Shown here piece after piece: positions 43,446 through 54,430 of a stretch of 64,000 nucleotides of DNA. Both the position numbers and the translations under genes were made by a program. The number at the start of each line of letters is the position of its first letter. Within the stretch, counting starts at the first letter, position 1. A model generated the notes under the pieces. It had not been told where the DNA came from. It worked only from the letters and a program-made list of their open reading frames with translations, and made no database searches. The stretch comes from Heterohyrax brucei (taxonomy: Eukaryota; Chordata; Mammalia; Hyracoidea; Procaviidae), in NCBI GenBank assembly GCA_028571685.1, contig CM053162.1, forward strand, positions 74,078,351 through 74,142,350. Direction: 5' to 3'.

Positions 43446-43592
43446 TGGAAACCCTGGTGGCATGGTGATTATGAGCTATGGCTTTTAACCAAAAAGATGT
43501 TAGTTAGAATCCACTCCTTTGGAATCCCATGGGGCTCTTCCACTGTCCCCTTTAGGGTCATTAAGAGTCAGAATAGACTCTATGGCAATGGA
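43446..43592 (+). mobile_element. AfroSINE copy 9
   Basis: Head ggaaaccctggtggcatggt, then cttttaaccaaaaagatgtt, gggctcttccactgtcccct and tail gagtcagaatagactctatg. It is in opposite orientation to copy 8, with the microsatellite between them. Confidence 0.85.
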
Positions 43593-43806
43593 ATGAGTAA
43601 ATACGTACACACACACCCATGTAAAGTATCTTTGTTTTCTTCTAACTTTTATTCCACAATTTATTTTAAAATACAAGATAAAAATGGGGCTAGTCTATAC
43701 TCACGAGTTGTATCATGCTAGGTGTAAGTATGACTTACCTGTCTTTACTATAGATCATGTGTGGTTTAAGGAGCTGTGTACTGATGCAAGTGGGCAAGAG
43801 GTGGAC

Positions 43807-44275
43807 TGTGATGGTTAAGATTACGTGTCGACTTGGCTAGGCCATGATTCTCATGATTCTCAGTGGTTTGGCAGATACTGTGTAGTCATCTTCCATTTCG
43901 TGATCTGATGTGAACAGCCAATCAGTTGAAAGGGGAGTTTCTTAGGGGCGTGGCCTGCATCCAATGTACATGTGTGTTCTGGCAAAGCTTGCTCTCTCGA
44001 TGCTGTGTCTGACCCATGATCCTCTGACCCCAAGTTCCTAGGAGAGCCAGCAGCCTGTGACTTGACTTATAGATTTGGGGTTCATCATTCCCTGCAACCT
44101 CACGAGTCAGGACAAGTCTCCAGCCTGACACATGACTCACAGATTTGGAACTTGCTGGCCTCCACAGCTGCATGAGCCAGTCATGTCTTTGAATTAACTC
44201 TCTCTGCAAATAAATAAACACACGTGCCCATTTCACCTGTTTTGCTCCTCTACTGAGCCCAGCTGAAGACAGCAT
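43807..44275 (+). mobile_element. ERVL-type LTR, copy c (probable 3' LTR of the provirus)
   Basis: It begins TGtgatggttaagattacgt, just after a purine-rich stretch (gcaagaggtggac) that could be the polypurine tract. It continues with cgacttggctaggccatgat, cagccaatcagttgaaaggg, and ends near aataaataaacacacgtg and the following 50 bp. This is the MLT2-type LTR order, in the same orientation as the pol region 3 kb upstream. The L1, SINEs and unique text lie between. The right limit is approximate. Confidence 0.65.
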
Positions 44276-44650
44276 CTGTGCTCCAACAGGGTGAAGATGG
44301 AAGGGATGTTTCCGGCCAGGACCCAATTAGAGGAGTACTCCACATGAGGTAAAGAATTGTACTCTACAATCCAAGTTCAAAGACTTGAGGACATCACATT
44401 TGTTACTTCCCTGCTTCCTCCCCCCCAGGATGGTATGCTAGCAGCAAGGAGGCAGGGAGCATTTCGGACCCACTCCTCAGTTTACAGAATTCCAGAGTAG
44501 CTGAGGCTCCTCTGACAACTGTGGTCTCAATATCCAGTACAGTGTGTGTATGTGCATGTGTGTGTGAGTCTGTGTGTTTGTGTATATGCAAATGGTCATG
44601 TACATGGGGCATAGAAGAGAACCTCAGACCATCCTTTCACCCCATGATGA
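44276..44650. other. Unique DNA with short TG-rich stretch
   Basis: A TG-rich stretch lies at 44541-44585. Nothing else is recognised. Confidence 0.45.
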
Positions 44651-44655
44651 TCTCA

Positions 44656-45159
44656 TGTCTAGTCATCTGCTACTGCTGTAACAGAAACACCACAGATGGA
44701 TGACTTGAACAAATAAAAATTTATCCTTACACAGTCCAGTAGGCTAGAAGTTCAAATTCAGGGTACTATCTCTAGGGGAATACATTTTCTCCTTTCAGCT
44801 TTGGAGGGAGGTCCTTGTGTTGCATCAGTTTTTCTTTGGTCTGAGAGCACCTCAGCCTAGGAACATCTGATCCAAAGGACATGGTCTGCTCTTGGTGCTG
44901 CTTTCTTGAAGGTATGAGGTCCTCAACTCTCTGGTTGCTTACCATTCCTTTTATCTCTTCTAGAATAAAAGCACAGAAGATGGTGCAAGCCACACTCCAG
45001 GGAAACTCCTCTAGTAAAAGTGTTGCAGCACCACACTAATCCTATTTTAACATGATCCTATCTATTAACCACAGGCAGAGATTAGGATTTATAGCATAGG
45101 AAAATCACAAAATGGGCAGTAACACACAATTTTCTGGGGATACAATTCGATCTGTGATG
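44656..45159 (-). mobile_element. MaLR-like (MLT1-type) LTR
   Basis: 504 bp, antisense, starting TGtctagtcatctgctactg and ending in ggggatacaattcgatctg. Flanks tctca (44651-44655) and cctca (45160-45164) are a likely 5 bp target duplication with one change. This is the fourth member of the same LTR group in the window, and all four have this orientation. Confidence 0.78.
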
Positions 45160-45164
45160 CCTCA

Positions 45165-45429
45165 GGCTGTTTTACACATTCACAGCATTCACATAAACTA
45201 ATTCTCACACACACACTCACAATTTTATGCAGGCATGGACAAATTTACATGCAGTTACACATACTCATGTACTCACACACAGGTATTATCCATTTCTAAC
45301 CAAAGTATCAAAGCGCAGAGTCAGAATCCTAATAATTCTCAAGTACAGAATTCCCTGGAGTAGTTGCGTCAGGGAAGAGAGCACAATGTCCTACCTCTTA
45401 ACTGAGTTGAACCAAAGTAGCTGAAGAAT
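45165..45429. other. Unique DNA, no gene seen
   Basis: CA-rich at 45205-45222. Nothing else is recognised. Confidence 0.4.
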
Positions 45430-48422
45430 GATGTGGCCTGTTCAGTACAGTCTACTTCTGAAAAGAAGTACCCAGTGAAAACTCTATGAATAGCAGAACA
45501 TTGTCAGATATGGTGCCTGAAATTGAGCCCCCAGATTGGAAAGCACTCAAAAGACAAGTGGGGAAGAGCTGCCTCCTCAAAGTAGAGTCGACCTTAATGA
45601 TGTGAATGGAGTAAATCCTTTGGTGCCTTCATTCCCTGATGCGGCATGACTCAAAATGAGAAGAAACAACAGCTGCAAACATCCATTAATAACTGGAGCA
45701 TGAAATGCAAGAAGTATGAACCTACGAAAATTAGAAATCATCAAAAATGAAATGGAATGCATAAACATTGGTGAGCTGAAATGGACTGGTACTGGCTCAT
45801 TTGAATCAGGCAATCATATGGCCTGCTATGTCGGGAGTGAAAAATTGAAGGGGAATGGTGTTGCATTCATCATCAAAAAGAATTTTTCAAGATCTTTTCT
45901 GAAGTACAGTGCTATCAGTGATAGGGTAATATCCATACGTCTACAAGGAAAACCAGTTAATACGACTACTATTCAAATTTACGCAGTAACCACTATGGCT
46001 AAGGGTGAAGAAATTGACCATTTTTATTAGCTTCTGCCTTCTGAAATTGATCAAACATGCAGTCAGGTTGCATCGATAACTACTGGTGATTGGAATGCAG
46101 AAACTGGAAACAAAGAAGAAGGATCATAGTTGAAAAGTAGGGCCCTGGTGATAGAAATGACATGACAGGATTTTGCAAGACCAACAACTTCTTCACTGCA
46201 AATATCTTTTTTCATAGAACACAACTGATGACTATACACATGGACCTCACCAGACAGAATACACAGGAATCAAATTGACTACACCTGTGGAAAAAGATGA
46301 CTGAAAAGCTCAGTATCAGCAGTCAGAACAAGACCAGGTGCTGACTGTAGCACAGATCATCATCTGAAGGTATGAAAGTTCAAATTACAACTGAAGAACA
46401 TTGGACAAGTCCAAGAGAGCCAAAGGAAGACCTAGAGTATACCACACTTGAGTTTAGAGACAACAACCTCAAAAAACAGACTTGATTTGTTGAACAGTAA
46501 TGACTGTACCAGATGAATTGTGGGCTGACATCAAAGACATCCATGAAGAAAGCAAGTGGTCATTAAAAACGCAGCAAGGAAAGAGAAGATCAAATCAGAT
46601 GCCAGAAGAGACTCTGAAACTTGCTCTCAGACAGTGAGCAGCTAAAGCAAAAGGAAGGAATGACAAAGTAAAAGAACTGAACAGAAAATTTCAAAAGTAT
46701 TATAATGACGTGTGCAAAGAACTGGAAATAGAAAACCAAAAGGGAACAACATGTTCTGCATTTTTCAAGCTGAAAGAACTGAAGAAAAAAATTCAAGCCT
46801 CAAATTACAATAGGGAAGAATTCTATGGGGAAAATATTAAACAACTCAGGAAGCATCAACAGAAGATGGAATACACAGAGTCATCATACGAGAAAGAACT
46901 GGCTCATTTTGAGCCATTTGAAGAGGTAACATATGATCAGGAACCGATGGTACTGAAGGAAGAAGTTGAAGCTACATCGAAGGCACTGGCAAAAACAAGT
47001 CACCAGGAATTGAAGGAATATCAATTGAGATATTTCAATAAATGGATGCAGCACTGGAAGTACTCACTGATCTCTGTCAAGAAATTTGGAGGACAGCTAC
47101 TTGGCCAACTGACTGGAAGAGATCCATATTTATGCGCCCATTCCAAAGAAAAGTGATCCAACTGAAAGCAGAAAATATCAAACAATATCATTAATATCAC
47201 GCTCAAGTAAAATTTTGTTAAAGGTCATTCAAAAGCAACTGCAAGAGTATATTGACAGGGAACTGTCAGAAATTCAAACTGGATTCAGAAGAGGATGTGG
47301 AACCAGGGATACTATCATCAGAGGGATCTTGGCTGAAAGCAGAGAATACCAGAAAGATGTTTACTTGTGTTTCATTGATTATGCATAGACATTTGGCTGT
47401 GTGGATCATAATAAGTTGTGGGTAATGTTGTGGAGAATGGGAATTCCAGAACACTTAACTGTGCTCATAAGGAATCTGATTTTGAATCAAGAGGCAGTTG
47501 TGTGAACAGAACAAGGTGACTCTGCATAGTTTAAAGTCAGGGAAGGTGTGTGTCAGGGTTGTATCCTTTCACCAGATCTTTTCAATCTGTATGCCAAGCC
47601 AGTAGTACAAGAATCTGTGTAAATGAAGAAGAACAAGGCATCAGGATCGGAGGAAGACTCATTAACAACCCACATTATGCAGATGACATGACTGTTCACT
47701 GAAAGTGAAAAGATTTTGAAACACTTACTGATGAAGCTGAAAGACCACAGCCTTCAGTAGGGATTACACCTCAACATCAGGAAAATAAAATTCTTTGTAA
47801 CTGGACCAGTAAGTAACGTCGTCATAAGTGGAGAAAAAATTGAGATTGTCCAGTATTTCATTTTACTTGGTTCCACAATCAATGCCCATGGACGGAGCAG
47901 TCAAAAAATCAAAGGACAGACTGCATTGGAAAAATCTGCTGCAAAGGATCTCTTTAAAGTGTTAAAAAGACATCAAGTTGAAGACTAAGGTGTGCCTGAA
48001 CCAAGCATCATTTGCTTTCAAAACCTGGACAATGAATAAGGAAGACAGGAGAAGAACTGATACCTCTGAATTGTGGTGTCTGAGAAGGTACCACGGACCG
48101 CCAAAAGAACCAACAGGTCTGTTCTGGAAGAAGTACAACCAGAGTGCTCCTTGGAAGCAAAGACGGCAAGGCTGCATTTTATATAATTTAGACGTGTCAG
48201 GAAGGATCAGTCCCTGGAGAAAGACATCGTGCTTGGTAGAGCGGAGGGTCAGCCAAAAAGAGGAAGACCCTCGAGGAGACGGATTGACATAGGTGCTGCA
48301 ACGATGGTCTTAAGCATAGAGATGACTGTGGGCGTGACGCGAGCCTGGGCAGTGTTTCGTTCTGTTGCACACAGGGTCGCTATGAGTCGGAACCAACTGG
48401 ATGGCACCTAGCAACAATGACA
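45430..48422 (+). mobile_element. RTE/BovB-like LINE copy E, near full length
   Basis: About 3.0 kb, from the shared 5' text (cagtctacttctgaaaagaa) to the 3' end ggtcgctatgagtcggaacc with atggcacctagcaac. The endonuclease core DWNAETGNKEE is at about 46086-46120, and the reverse transcriptase retains FIDYA (about 47370) and an intact YADD palm motif at 47676-47687. Stops interrupt nearly every domain, for example TAG after DYA. Length and completeness make it the best template for the local RTE family. It is dead as a coding element. Confidence 0.9.
46710..47156 (+). pseudogene. RTE copy E linker and early reverse-transcriptase fragment
   Basis: The largest open piece of copy E has 148 codons, Lys/Glu rich and probably helical at first (NQKGTTCSAFFKLKELKKK). 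It runs toward the reverse-transcriptase entry. It has a stop at 47154-47156. It is not a host gene; the same text occurs in copies C and F. Confidence 0.75.
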
Positions 48423-49420
48423 GTGAAAGGACAGAGTCCAGTGAAGTTTAGAGAAAGGAGAGCTCCTTTCAATGCCAGATGAGGGCAATGGAACCCGAAG
48501 GCCCTGACAGTAGAGAGCTGAGAATCAGGGACCTGGGAGTAGGGAAGGGACCAAGAGAAGGGAACGGGGTCACCAAGCCTGCGCAACATTCAGGGAAGGC
48601 GCTCTCCCAAGCTTCTCCTGCAGGTTAGTCGCACCCTGTGAGGCCGCACAGCCCGGACATTTCCCTGCTGAAGGAGCTCAGATGATCCTGGGTTCTTTGG
48701 CCACTTCTGATGGACAGCAGGACCCACCTGAAGGGAGGAGAGAGATTGCCCAAGCACAGGCCAAGACAACAGTTGCCTGTAGACACAGTCACAGTGAAGA
48801 TGTGGGCCGGGACCCCTCTGAGTGTGACCTGACAAGACCCACTGCCATGGCCCCAGCATAGCCTTCAGTAAAATCAGCTAATCCTTTTCTCCTTCTTCCT
48901 TTAGTTCTCACTCTCCTTCCAGGACTTATTTCCATCTTATTTTATTTTTTCTGCTATCCTTTGCCCCCTCCTCAGCTCTCATTTCCTCTTTCCATAGTTA
49001 GTGTGAGGGAACTTCTGCTGGAGCAGCCCGCAGTGTGTGGTGGGCCTGGGGGGCATCCAGAGGTTACTGGAGCCGGGGAGGGCCCCAGGCAGGGGCTGAG
49101 CAATGTGTCACTGCCAGAGTTTGGCAGGGCCTGCAGCCCTGGGGGGCTGGGAGCAAGGGAGTGCCTGGGAGGTGGGAGATGGAGGGCAGCTAGAGAGCGC
49201 TGGAGCCTGCCAGAGCAGAGACCTGAGGTGGAGGTCAGGGAGGCCATCTGAGCTTGGAAGGGACACCTTAGCTGCCCACGTCCTGTCCAAGCTCCCAGGG
49301 TCTTTAGTGGGTCTCCTGGCTTGGGAAGTACCACCTCAGCCAAGAATTCTTCTTTCCTTTTTTCTTTTTTTCATTAAATTAAATAATAAAGGGACTGTGT
49401 CTATCTCTATTTCCATGTAG
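48423..49420. other. Unique DNA, GC-rich part at 49020-49250
   Basis: Frames of 96-123 codons on both strands at 48961-49420 are Gly/Pro/Leu rich, and no domain is recognised. The region leads up to the exon-like segment at 49421. Confidence 0.4.
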
Positions 49421-49601
49421 CCAAGTCTGAGACTCGGCTGATCCTGGAAGCCAACCAGGTACGTGGAAAGAGGAAAAAGCAACAGCCAAAGAAAATGAAG
49501 CAATGCCTTGAAGGCCAGATGGAGACTGTGGGCAGGGAGCTGCAGGAGGCCCTGGATGAAGGGGCTGAGAAAGGGGCGTCTGTCTGGCTTCAGAGCAGAC
49601 A
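49421..49601 (+). other. Candidate coding exon, unknown product
   Basis: A pyrimidine-rich tract ending in ttccatgtag precedes 181 bp without a stop in one frame. The frame reads KSETRLILEANQ, then a basic stretch (RGKRKKQQPKK), then an acidic helical stretch (VGRELQEALDEGAEKGA) and ends SRQ before gtaatggc. An alternative donor, gtacgtgg, lies after residue 12. The composition is that of a charged helical, possibly coiled-coil segment. The upstream frame has no Met in range. It could equally be a chance frame; the antisense strand has a 119-codon frame. I do not recognise a gene. Confidence 0.3.
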
Positions 49602-50199
49602 GGTAATGGCATTTTGCAGGGGGTATGTGGCTGCGGGCTTGGAGACAGAGATTGGATCCAGGGTGTGAGCAGCCAGGGTGTGGATGACCTTTCATGGATG
49701 GGGCTTCCTAAGTTTTCTTGTGGGGTCCACAGATAGCAAGGACATCTTCAACCTGAATGCAGGACAGAGAGGAGAGCGAGCTGGGCCTAGCTGTGGGAGG
49801 AGGGGATCATTCAGTACAACTGACCTCCGATCTGGAATCTCTGGGCCTGCTCAGTCTGGCCTAAAACTCACTTTAGGCCCTGGCTCCTTTCCTTGACCTG
49901 CCCTCACACGCCTGTCTCCTTGTTCCTGGTTGAGTCATCTCTCGCAGAAGGCCTATGTCTCATGAAGGGAAACGTGGTAGTGGGATGGAGAAGGGCACAG
50001 TGGCTTCGCCCTGCTGACTCCCTCTGAGAAGATGCGCAGTCTACCTCTACGCCTTTCACTGTCCCCTTCCGCCCACCCCCATGCTCACTGCTTCCAGCTT
50101 GAGATACCGCAAAGGCTAGTCCCTGTGCCCAAGCTCGTTGCATAGCTGCACATACTCAGTGTCCACATCAGGGCCGGAGTTGTCTCACTCCCTTTAGGC
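49602..50199. other. Unique DNA, no gene seen
   Basis: Short frames on both strands. I see nothing that I can support. Confidence 0.45.
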
Positions 50200-50550
50200 A
50201 CCACTCCCTGCCTCACATTAAAATCCACCAACGTTTTCCTCAACTCCCAGGTTCTAGTCCAAGTTCCTATATATGGCCCGGAAGGTCCTGCCTGATCAGC
50301 TCCCTCCTACTATTCCAACACGTGTCTTGATCCCCCACACCGCCCACATCTTGCACATTTTCTTGCCCCGACTTTGTGCCACTCAGAACTGCCACTCAGG
50401 GTGTTCCGCACCCTGCTGGCCCCAACGCTGGCTACTCCTTCTGCCAAGACAGTGTCCTCTTCTGGGCACCTGGTAACGCCTCTCATCCGAGCACCAAGGA
50501 CAGCTCCTGGCACAGACAGAAGGTATCTAACAATTATGAATTAATGAGTC
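50200..50550 (+). mobile_element. L2 3'-end fragment
   Basis: The text order ttctagtccaagttcctata, cctgcctgatcagctccctc, gcacattttcttgccccgac, cttctgccaagacagtgtcc and aaggacagctcctggcacag follows the L2 3' region in sense. Confidence 0.6.
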
Positions 50551-51934
50551 TTTCAGCCTCTGCCCTCTCTCTCTTCCCTCAGGCCAAGCTGGGCACCTGT
50601 GGCTGGGCTAGGCTTCTGTAGGTCTTATCACTTTACATTAAAATAATCTATTTGTTTCTGTGATCATGTTTTAGCACCTTCATTGATATATTTTTCTTGT
50701 CAATATTTTCCCCTCTTCTCCCACTCCCTGTTCCCCCCCATAGTTTTTTCCTGTTCAGGTTAGATTGTGAAGCATTCAAGTCTTGGGGGAGGGTCTTTTC
50801 AGTAGAAAGGCAGAAATCAACCTCAGAGAGTTTAAAGCACAGGCCTGGAGGGGATAGAGGAGTGAGGAGTCTAGGTATTACGGCCCAGATAGAGGAAGAA
50901 GAGAAACGGGAATATGGGGAGAAGCATGAGGCCTGGGCAGGAAGGAAGGCACCACATCCAGAAGAATCGTGTATCTAGCAGGGAAACCAGAATCCAAAAT
51001 GCCCTGTATCTTTCTCCTAGGCACCATCATGACCAACACCAGACAGCTATGTGGGAGCCAAGTTGGTACAATCTCAAACTCCTTCATCTCCATGTGCGTG
51101 GGCCCACTAGGAAGCCTCCTGGATATTTGGACCACACTTGCGGCAGGCATCAGCCAGAACACGGCCTGTGGATCATCCAGAGAAAGGGAAGCATCTTTCA
51201 GTGCCCTGTGTCTGCTCAATCCCCATCTAGCTCAGCTGGGGTGGACACCTACCACCCCTGCAATATCCCAGTGAGGTGGGGTTATGAAAGGAGATGTGGG
51301 AATGGAACGACAGGGAAGGAAGAAGGGTGAAAGGCAGTCTGCTCAAGAGGTACCTCCACTTAGGATCGTAGTAAGGAATGCACATCACTGCTGTACTCAT
51401 CTCGCTTCCATATAAGACCAGGAAACTTGGTCCAGCTGCATCCCCAGCTCCTAGCATCCTCTCTGGCACACAGCAGGTTCTCGGTGGCAGCTTTTCTCCT
51501 TTTTCCCCCACCTCCCCCATCCTTATTAACAGAATCTCAGATCTATTTAGGGAAGCAATGTAGTTCATTAATAATATTCAGCTTCCTAGAATTCCTTGCA
51601 ACTAAGATGACATCAGGAAAATGTTCTAGATAATAAAATATAAGTGGGACAATAAAATGTAAAATCCACAGTGAATGGAGTTTCTGAGAAAGCTCGTTAA
51701 AGGGGAAGACTCAGCTGGAACATTCCTTCTCAGCTTTGTCCTTCACGATTCATCCTTCCCTTTCACGTCTCTTCCTGCCTGGAACATGAATATAATGTTC
51801 AGAAGTGCAGCAATCAGTTAGCAATGACGAGCACAGACGTTATACAGAGTGCTTGCAAGAGCTTGAGCCTCTAATATTATGGAGGTGTTAATGCTGTCTT
51901 TAGACTTCTTGGTAATGAGTGTATCAGTACTTGG
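50551..51934. other. Unique DNA, no gene seen
   Basis: Frames of 93-138 codons at 50697-51568 on both strands have no domain. A short L2-like end may lie near 51430-51485. Confidence 0.4.
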
Positions 51935-52325
51935 CCTCAAGAGCGCTACATAACAAACTATCCCCAAACGCGCTGGTTTAAAATAACAGCGACCCTTCTT
52001 CGTGCATCTGAATCAGCTGGTCTGGTGTTCAAGCTGCAGTCTGTGTCCAAGTTTGGTGCCTGTTTCTCTCCACCTCCTAAGACTATCACCCATCCTGACC
52101 ACTTTTTTCCCCTGGTGACAGCAGAATCACAAGAGGCAAGTGTAACTGGGTAAACACATTTCAAGTCTCTGATTGCATCTAATCTGCCAGCATCTCATTA
52201 GCCAAAACAAGTCACACAGGTTTGACTGAGAGTGGGGGACATTCGCTCCACCTCTAATGAGAGGAGCCGAAATGTCATACAGCAAAGGGCATGAATCTAA
52301 GGAGAAGTAAAGAGTTTGGACAAAT
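51935..52325 (-). mobile_element. Ancient MaLR-like repeat
   Basis: The antisense order gctacataacaaactatccc, ggtttaaaataacagcgacc, tctgattgcatctaatctgc, and cagcaaagggcatgaatct resembles an old mammalian LTR-type repeat, but the family is not certain. Confidence 0.4.
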
Positions 52326-52329
52326 TATC

Positions 52330-52520
52330 ACAAAATGTTTACTGAATAAATAAATTTTGAGTGGCTAGTATACACCAGGCACTGTTTTAGGTGATTTGCT
52401 TTTGTCAGTGACCTCGTTTAATCATTACAACAACTGATAAGAATCAGGTTTGCAGATTTAAAAAATGGCTCACAGAAGTAGTCCATCAGTTGTGAAAGGC
52501 TGGGGCTGGAACCGAGCCTT
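52330..52520 (-). mobile_element. MIR element
   Basis: tagtatacaccaggcactgt, then cctcgtttaatcattacaac, then tcacagaagtagtccatcag and ggctggaaccgagcc give the MIR core in antisense. Confidence 0.65.
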
Positions 52521-52610
52521 GGTTCTGAGCACTCCGAGGCCAATCCTCTTCCCCTGCTTCATGCACCCCAGCTCGTTAATTATTTCCTGGAGTTTCTGGG
52601 AAAGAACAGG

Positions 52611-52739
52611 AGCCTGGTGTGGGAAAGCAGCACTGGGTAGATAGAATATTAGCTTGATGTAGGAAAGCAGCGGTGGATAGAACGTTCACTTGGTGTGGGA
52701 AAGCAGTATCAGATAGAACGTTCACTTGGTGTATGTTAG
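52611..52739 (+). repeat. Short tandem repeat, 36-40 bp unit, about 3.4 copies
   Basis: Units start at 52611, 52651, 52688 and 52724 (partial). Each reads cttgatgt or cttggtgt, then (g/a)ggaaagcag, then gatagaac or gatagaat. The minus frame here repeats HQVNVLS. Confidence 0.85.
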
Positions 52740-53216
52740 TGTAAATCTGGATTGGGGATGAAGTAAACCCCAAGGCATGGGGGGCAGCTGGGCAAAGAAA
52801 GGCCCTGAGGGTGCAGACTGTGTCCTAAAGGTCTGACTGATTTAAGAAGAAAAGGAATCTAGAGAAAATCTATTTGATGTATCCCAGAATTGTCAGGAAG
52901 CGTGAAAAGACAGGCTCAGAAAACAGGTGGGAACAGGAAGGCTGAAAAGCCAGAGCATTCACAGAAGGGCTCCTGAGACCAGCCAGCCCTGCACGCTGGC
53001 CGTCAGAGCTCGTATTGCCGTTGTTGCTGCCTCTCAAGTGCTGCTGCTGCTGCTGCTGTAGCTGCCACCAAAGTTAATTCCTGCCTGTCCCGGGTTCAAA
53101 GCTGGGGCTAGATGTCTCTAACTGCCCCAGCACCAGCCAGATGCCCACGTCCCATCTATAAGGGAGACTGAACGTGAGCATCAGCTTTGCATGCACAGTG
53201 GGAAACACAAACTAGC
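52740..53216. other. Unique DNA with a short CTG run
   Basis: It includes (CTG)6 at 53041-53058, extended by gtagctgcc. I see no gene. Confidence 0.5.
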
Positions 53217-53376
53217 CCCCCAAACAAAAAAACATCATTGTATTGAGTAGATTCCAACTCATAGTGACCCTATAGGACAGAACAGAACTGCACTACAAAG
53301 TTTCCAAGGAGTGGCTGGCTGATTCCAACTGCCCACCTTTTGGTTAGCAGCCGAGCTCTTAGCCACTGTTCTTAGG
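53217..53376 (-). mobile_element. AfroSINE copy 10
   Basis: Antisense order: tail gtattgagtagattccaact, middle gaacagaactgcactacaaa, box B gattccaactgcccacc, head gcagccgagctcttagcc. Confidence 0.85.
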
Positions 53377-53759
53377 TGCAGGCCGATTCACTTTGGGATT
53401 CCCCCAAACACAAAAAGGGGGTCAGAGTCTGGGAACCATCCCCACAAAAGAAGAAGAAGAAGAAGAGAAACAAGGTATTGGGTTCCTCTGTGGACTCAGC
53501 CACCGATCAGCACCTTGTGTGGTCGGTGCATAAGTGAAAGGGAGGCCTGACCCCTCCTGGCTGAGTCCCACCCCTCATTGGTGAGCTCCACAGGGTAACA
53601 GCAGCCGGAAGCTGTGAGTTCCGCAGGTACCTGGATCCTGAGGTCCTAGCTCCAGTTCTCAACCCTGTCGGGGAGTCCATTGATGCTCAGGGGGAGGGCC
53701 AAAGGTGACATCCAACCACAGATGGTTAAAGGAGCTCTAGGCACCTTGCCCCTGACCTC
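53377..53759. other. Unique DNA with (GAA)n
   Basis: A short aagaagaagaagaagaagag run lies at about 53448-53467. It leads into the CpG island. Confidence 0.5.
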
Positions 53760-54430
53760 TAAGGGCCCAGGACTGGAGACGCTGGGCTGCCGCTACCCTT
53801 TGGGAGCGGATCTAGCCCTGACCCCCGGCTGGGCGTAGCTGGTACCCCGGGTTCCTGGGGCCAGAGTGTGGGCGCCCTGTACGGGCAGGTCCACAGATCC
53901 AGGCCTCGGGTTGCAGTCTGCTCTCCCAGCCACCAACCGAGCAGCCTGCAGCCCTGGCCGCTGCTCCCCCTCCCGACGGCAGCCCCAGCACAGAAGCCCT
54001 GTTCGGGGTCGCTGCGTACACCACGTGGCGATCTAATCCGGGGCAGGGGCGCAGAGCCGAGGCGGGTGGAAGGGGTCGACGAGAGGAGGAAATTAATGAT
54101 TAAATAATGGGTTCCAAATGCGGCGGCTCCGCGCGAAACCCCCAGCCGCAGGCCGGCGGGCCGCTCGCCCTCGGCCGGGCTCCAGGACCCCGAGGAGGCC
54201 GAGGCGGGCGGCTGGAACGCTGGTGGCAGCGGGCGGGGTCCGTCCAACGGTCCCGGCCCGGACGCGGGGTCAGCGGGGTGCCTGTGAGGGCCCTGGTGAT
54301 TCCTGATGACAGGTGGGAGCCCCGCCACTTGGAACGCGCCACTGGGCTGGCGGGGCCCTCGTGCGGACTGCAGGCCTGCCGGCCGGCGGCATCCAGGAAA
54401 TCTTGGCTGGAAGTGCGCAGGGGGGCTGCA
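53760..54430. promoter_or_regulatory. CpG island with HNF1-like palindrome and E-box
   Basis: By hand count there are about 57 CpGs in 53821-54420 (600 bp), against roughly one per 100 bp in the flanks, with GC near two thirds. This is the only CpG island in the window and is what a promoter of a broadly or developmentally expressed transcript looks like. Inside it, an AT-rich patch holds TTAATGATTAA at 54094-54104, the core of the HNF1-type homeodomain palindrome GTTAATNATTAAC (11 of 13 positions). CACGTG is at 54022-54027. A donor-like cag/gtggga occurs at 54310-54317. Frames of 126-189 codons on both strands here are GC-driven and show no domain. Direction of transcription cannot be told. 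Confidence 0.75.
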
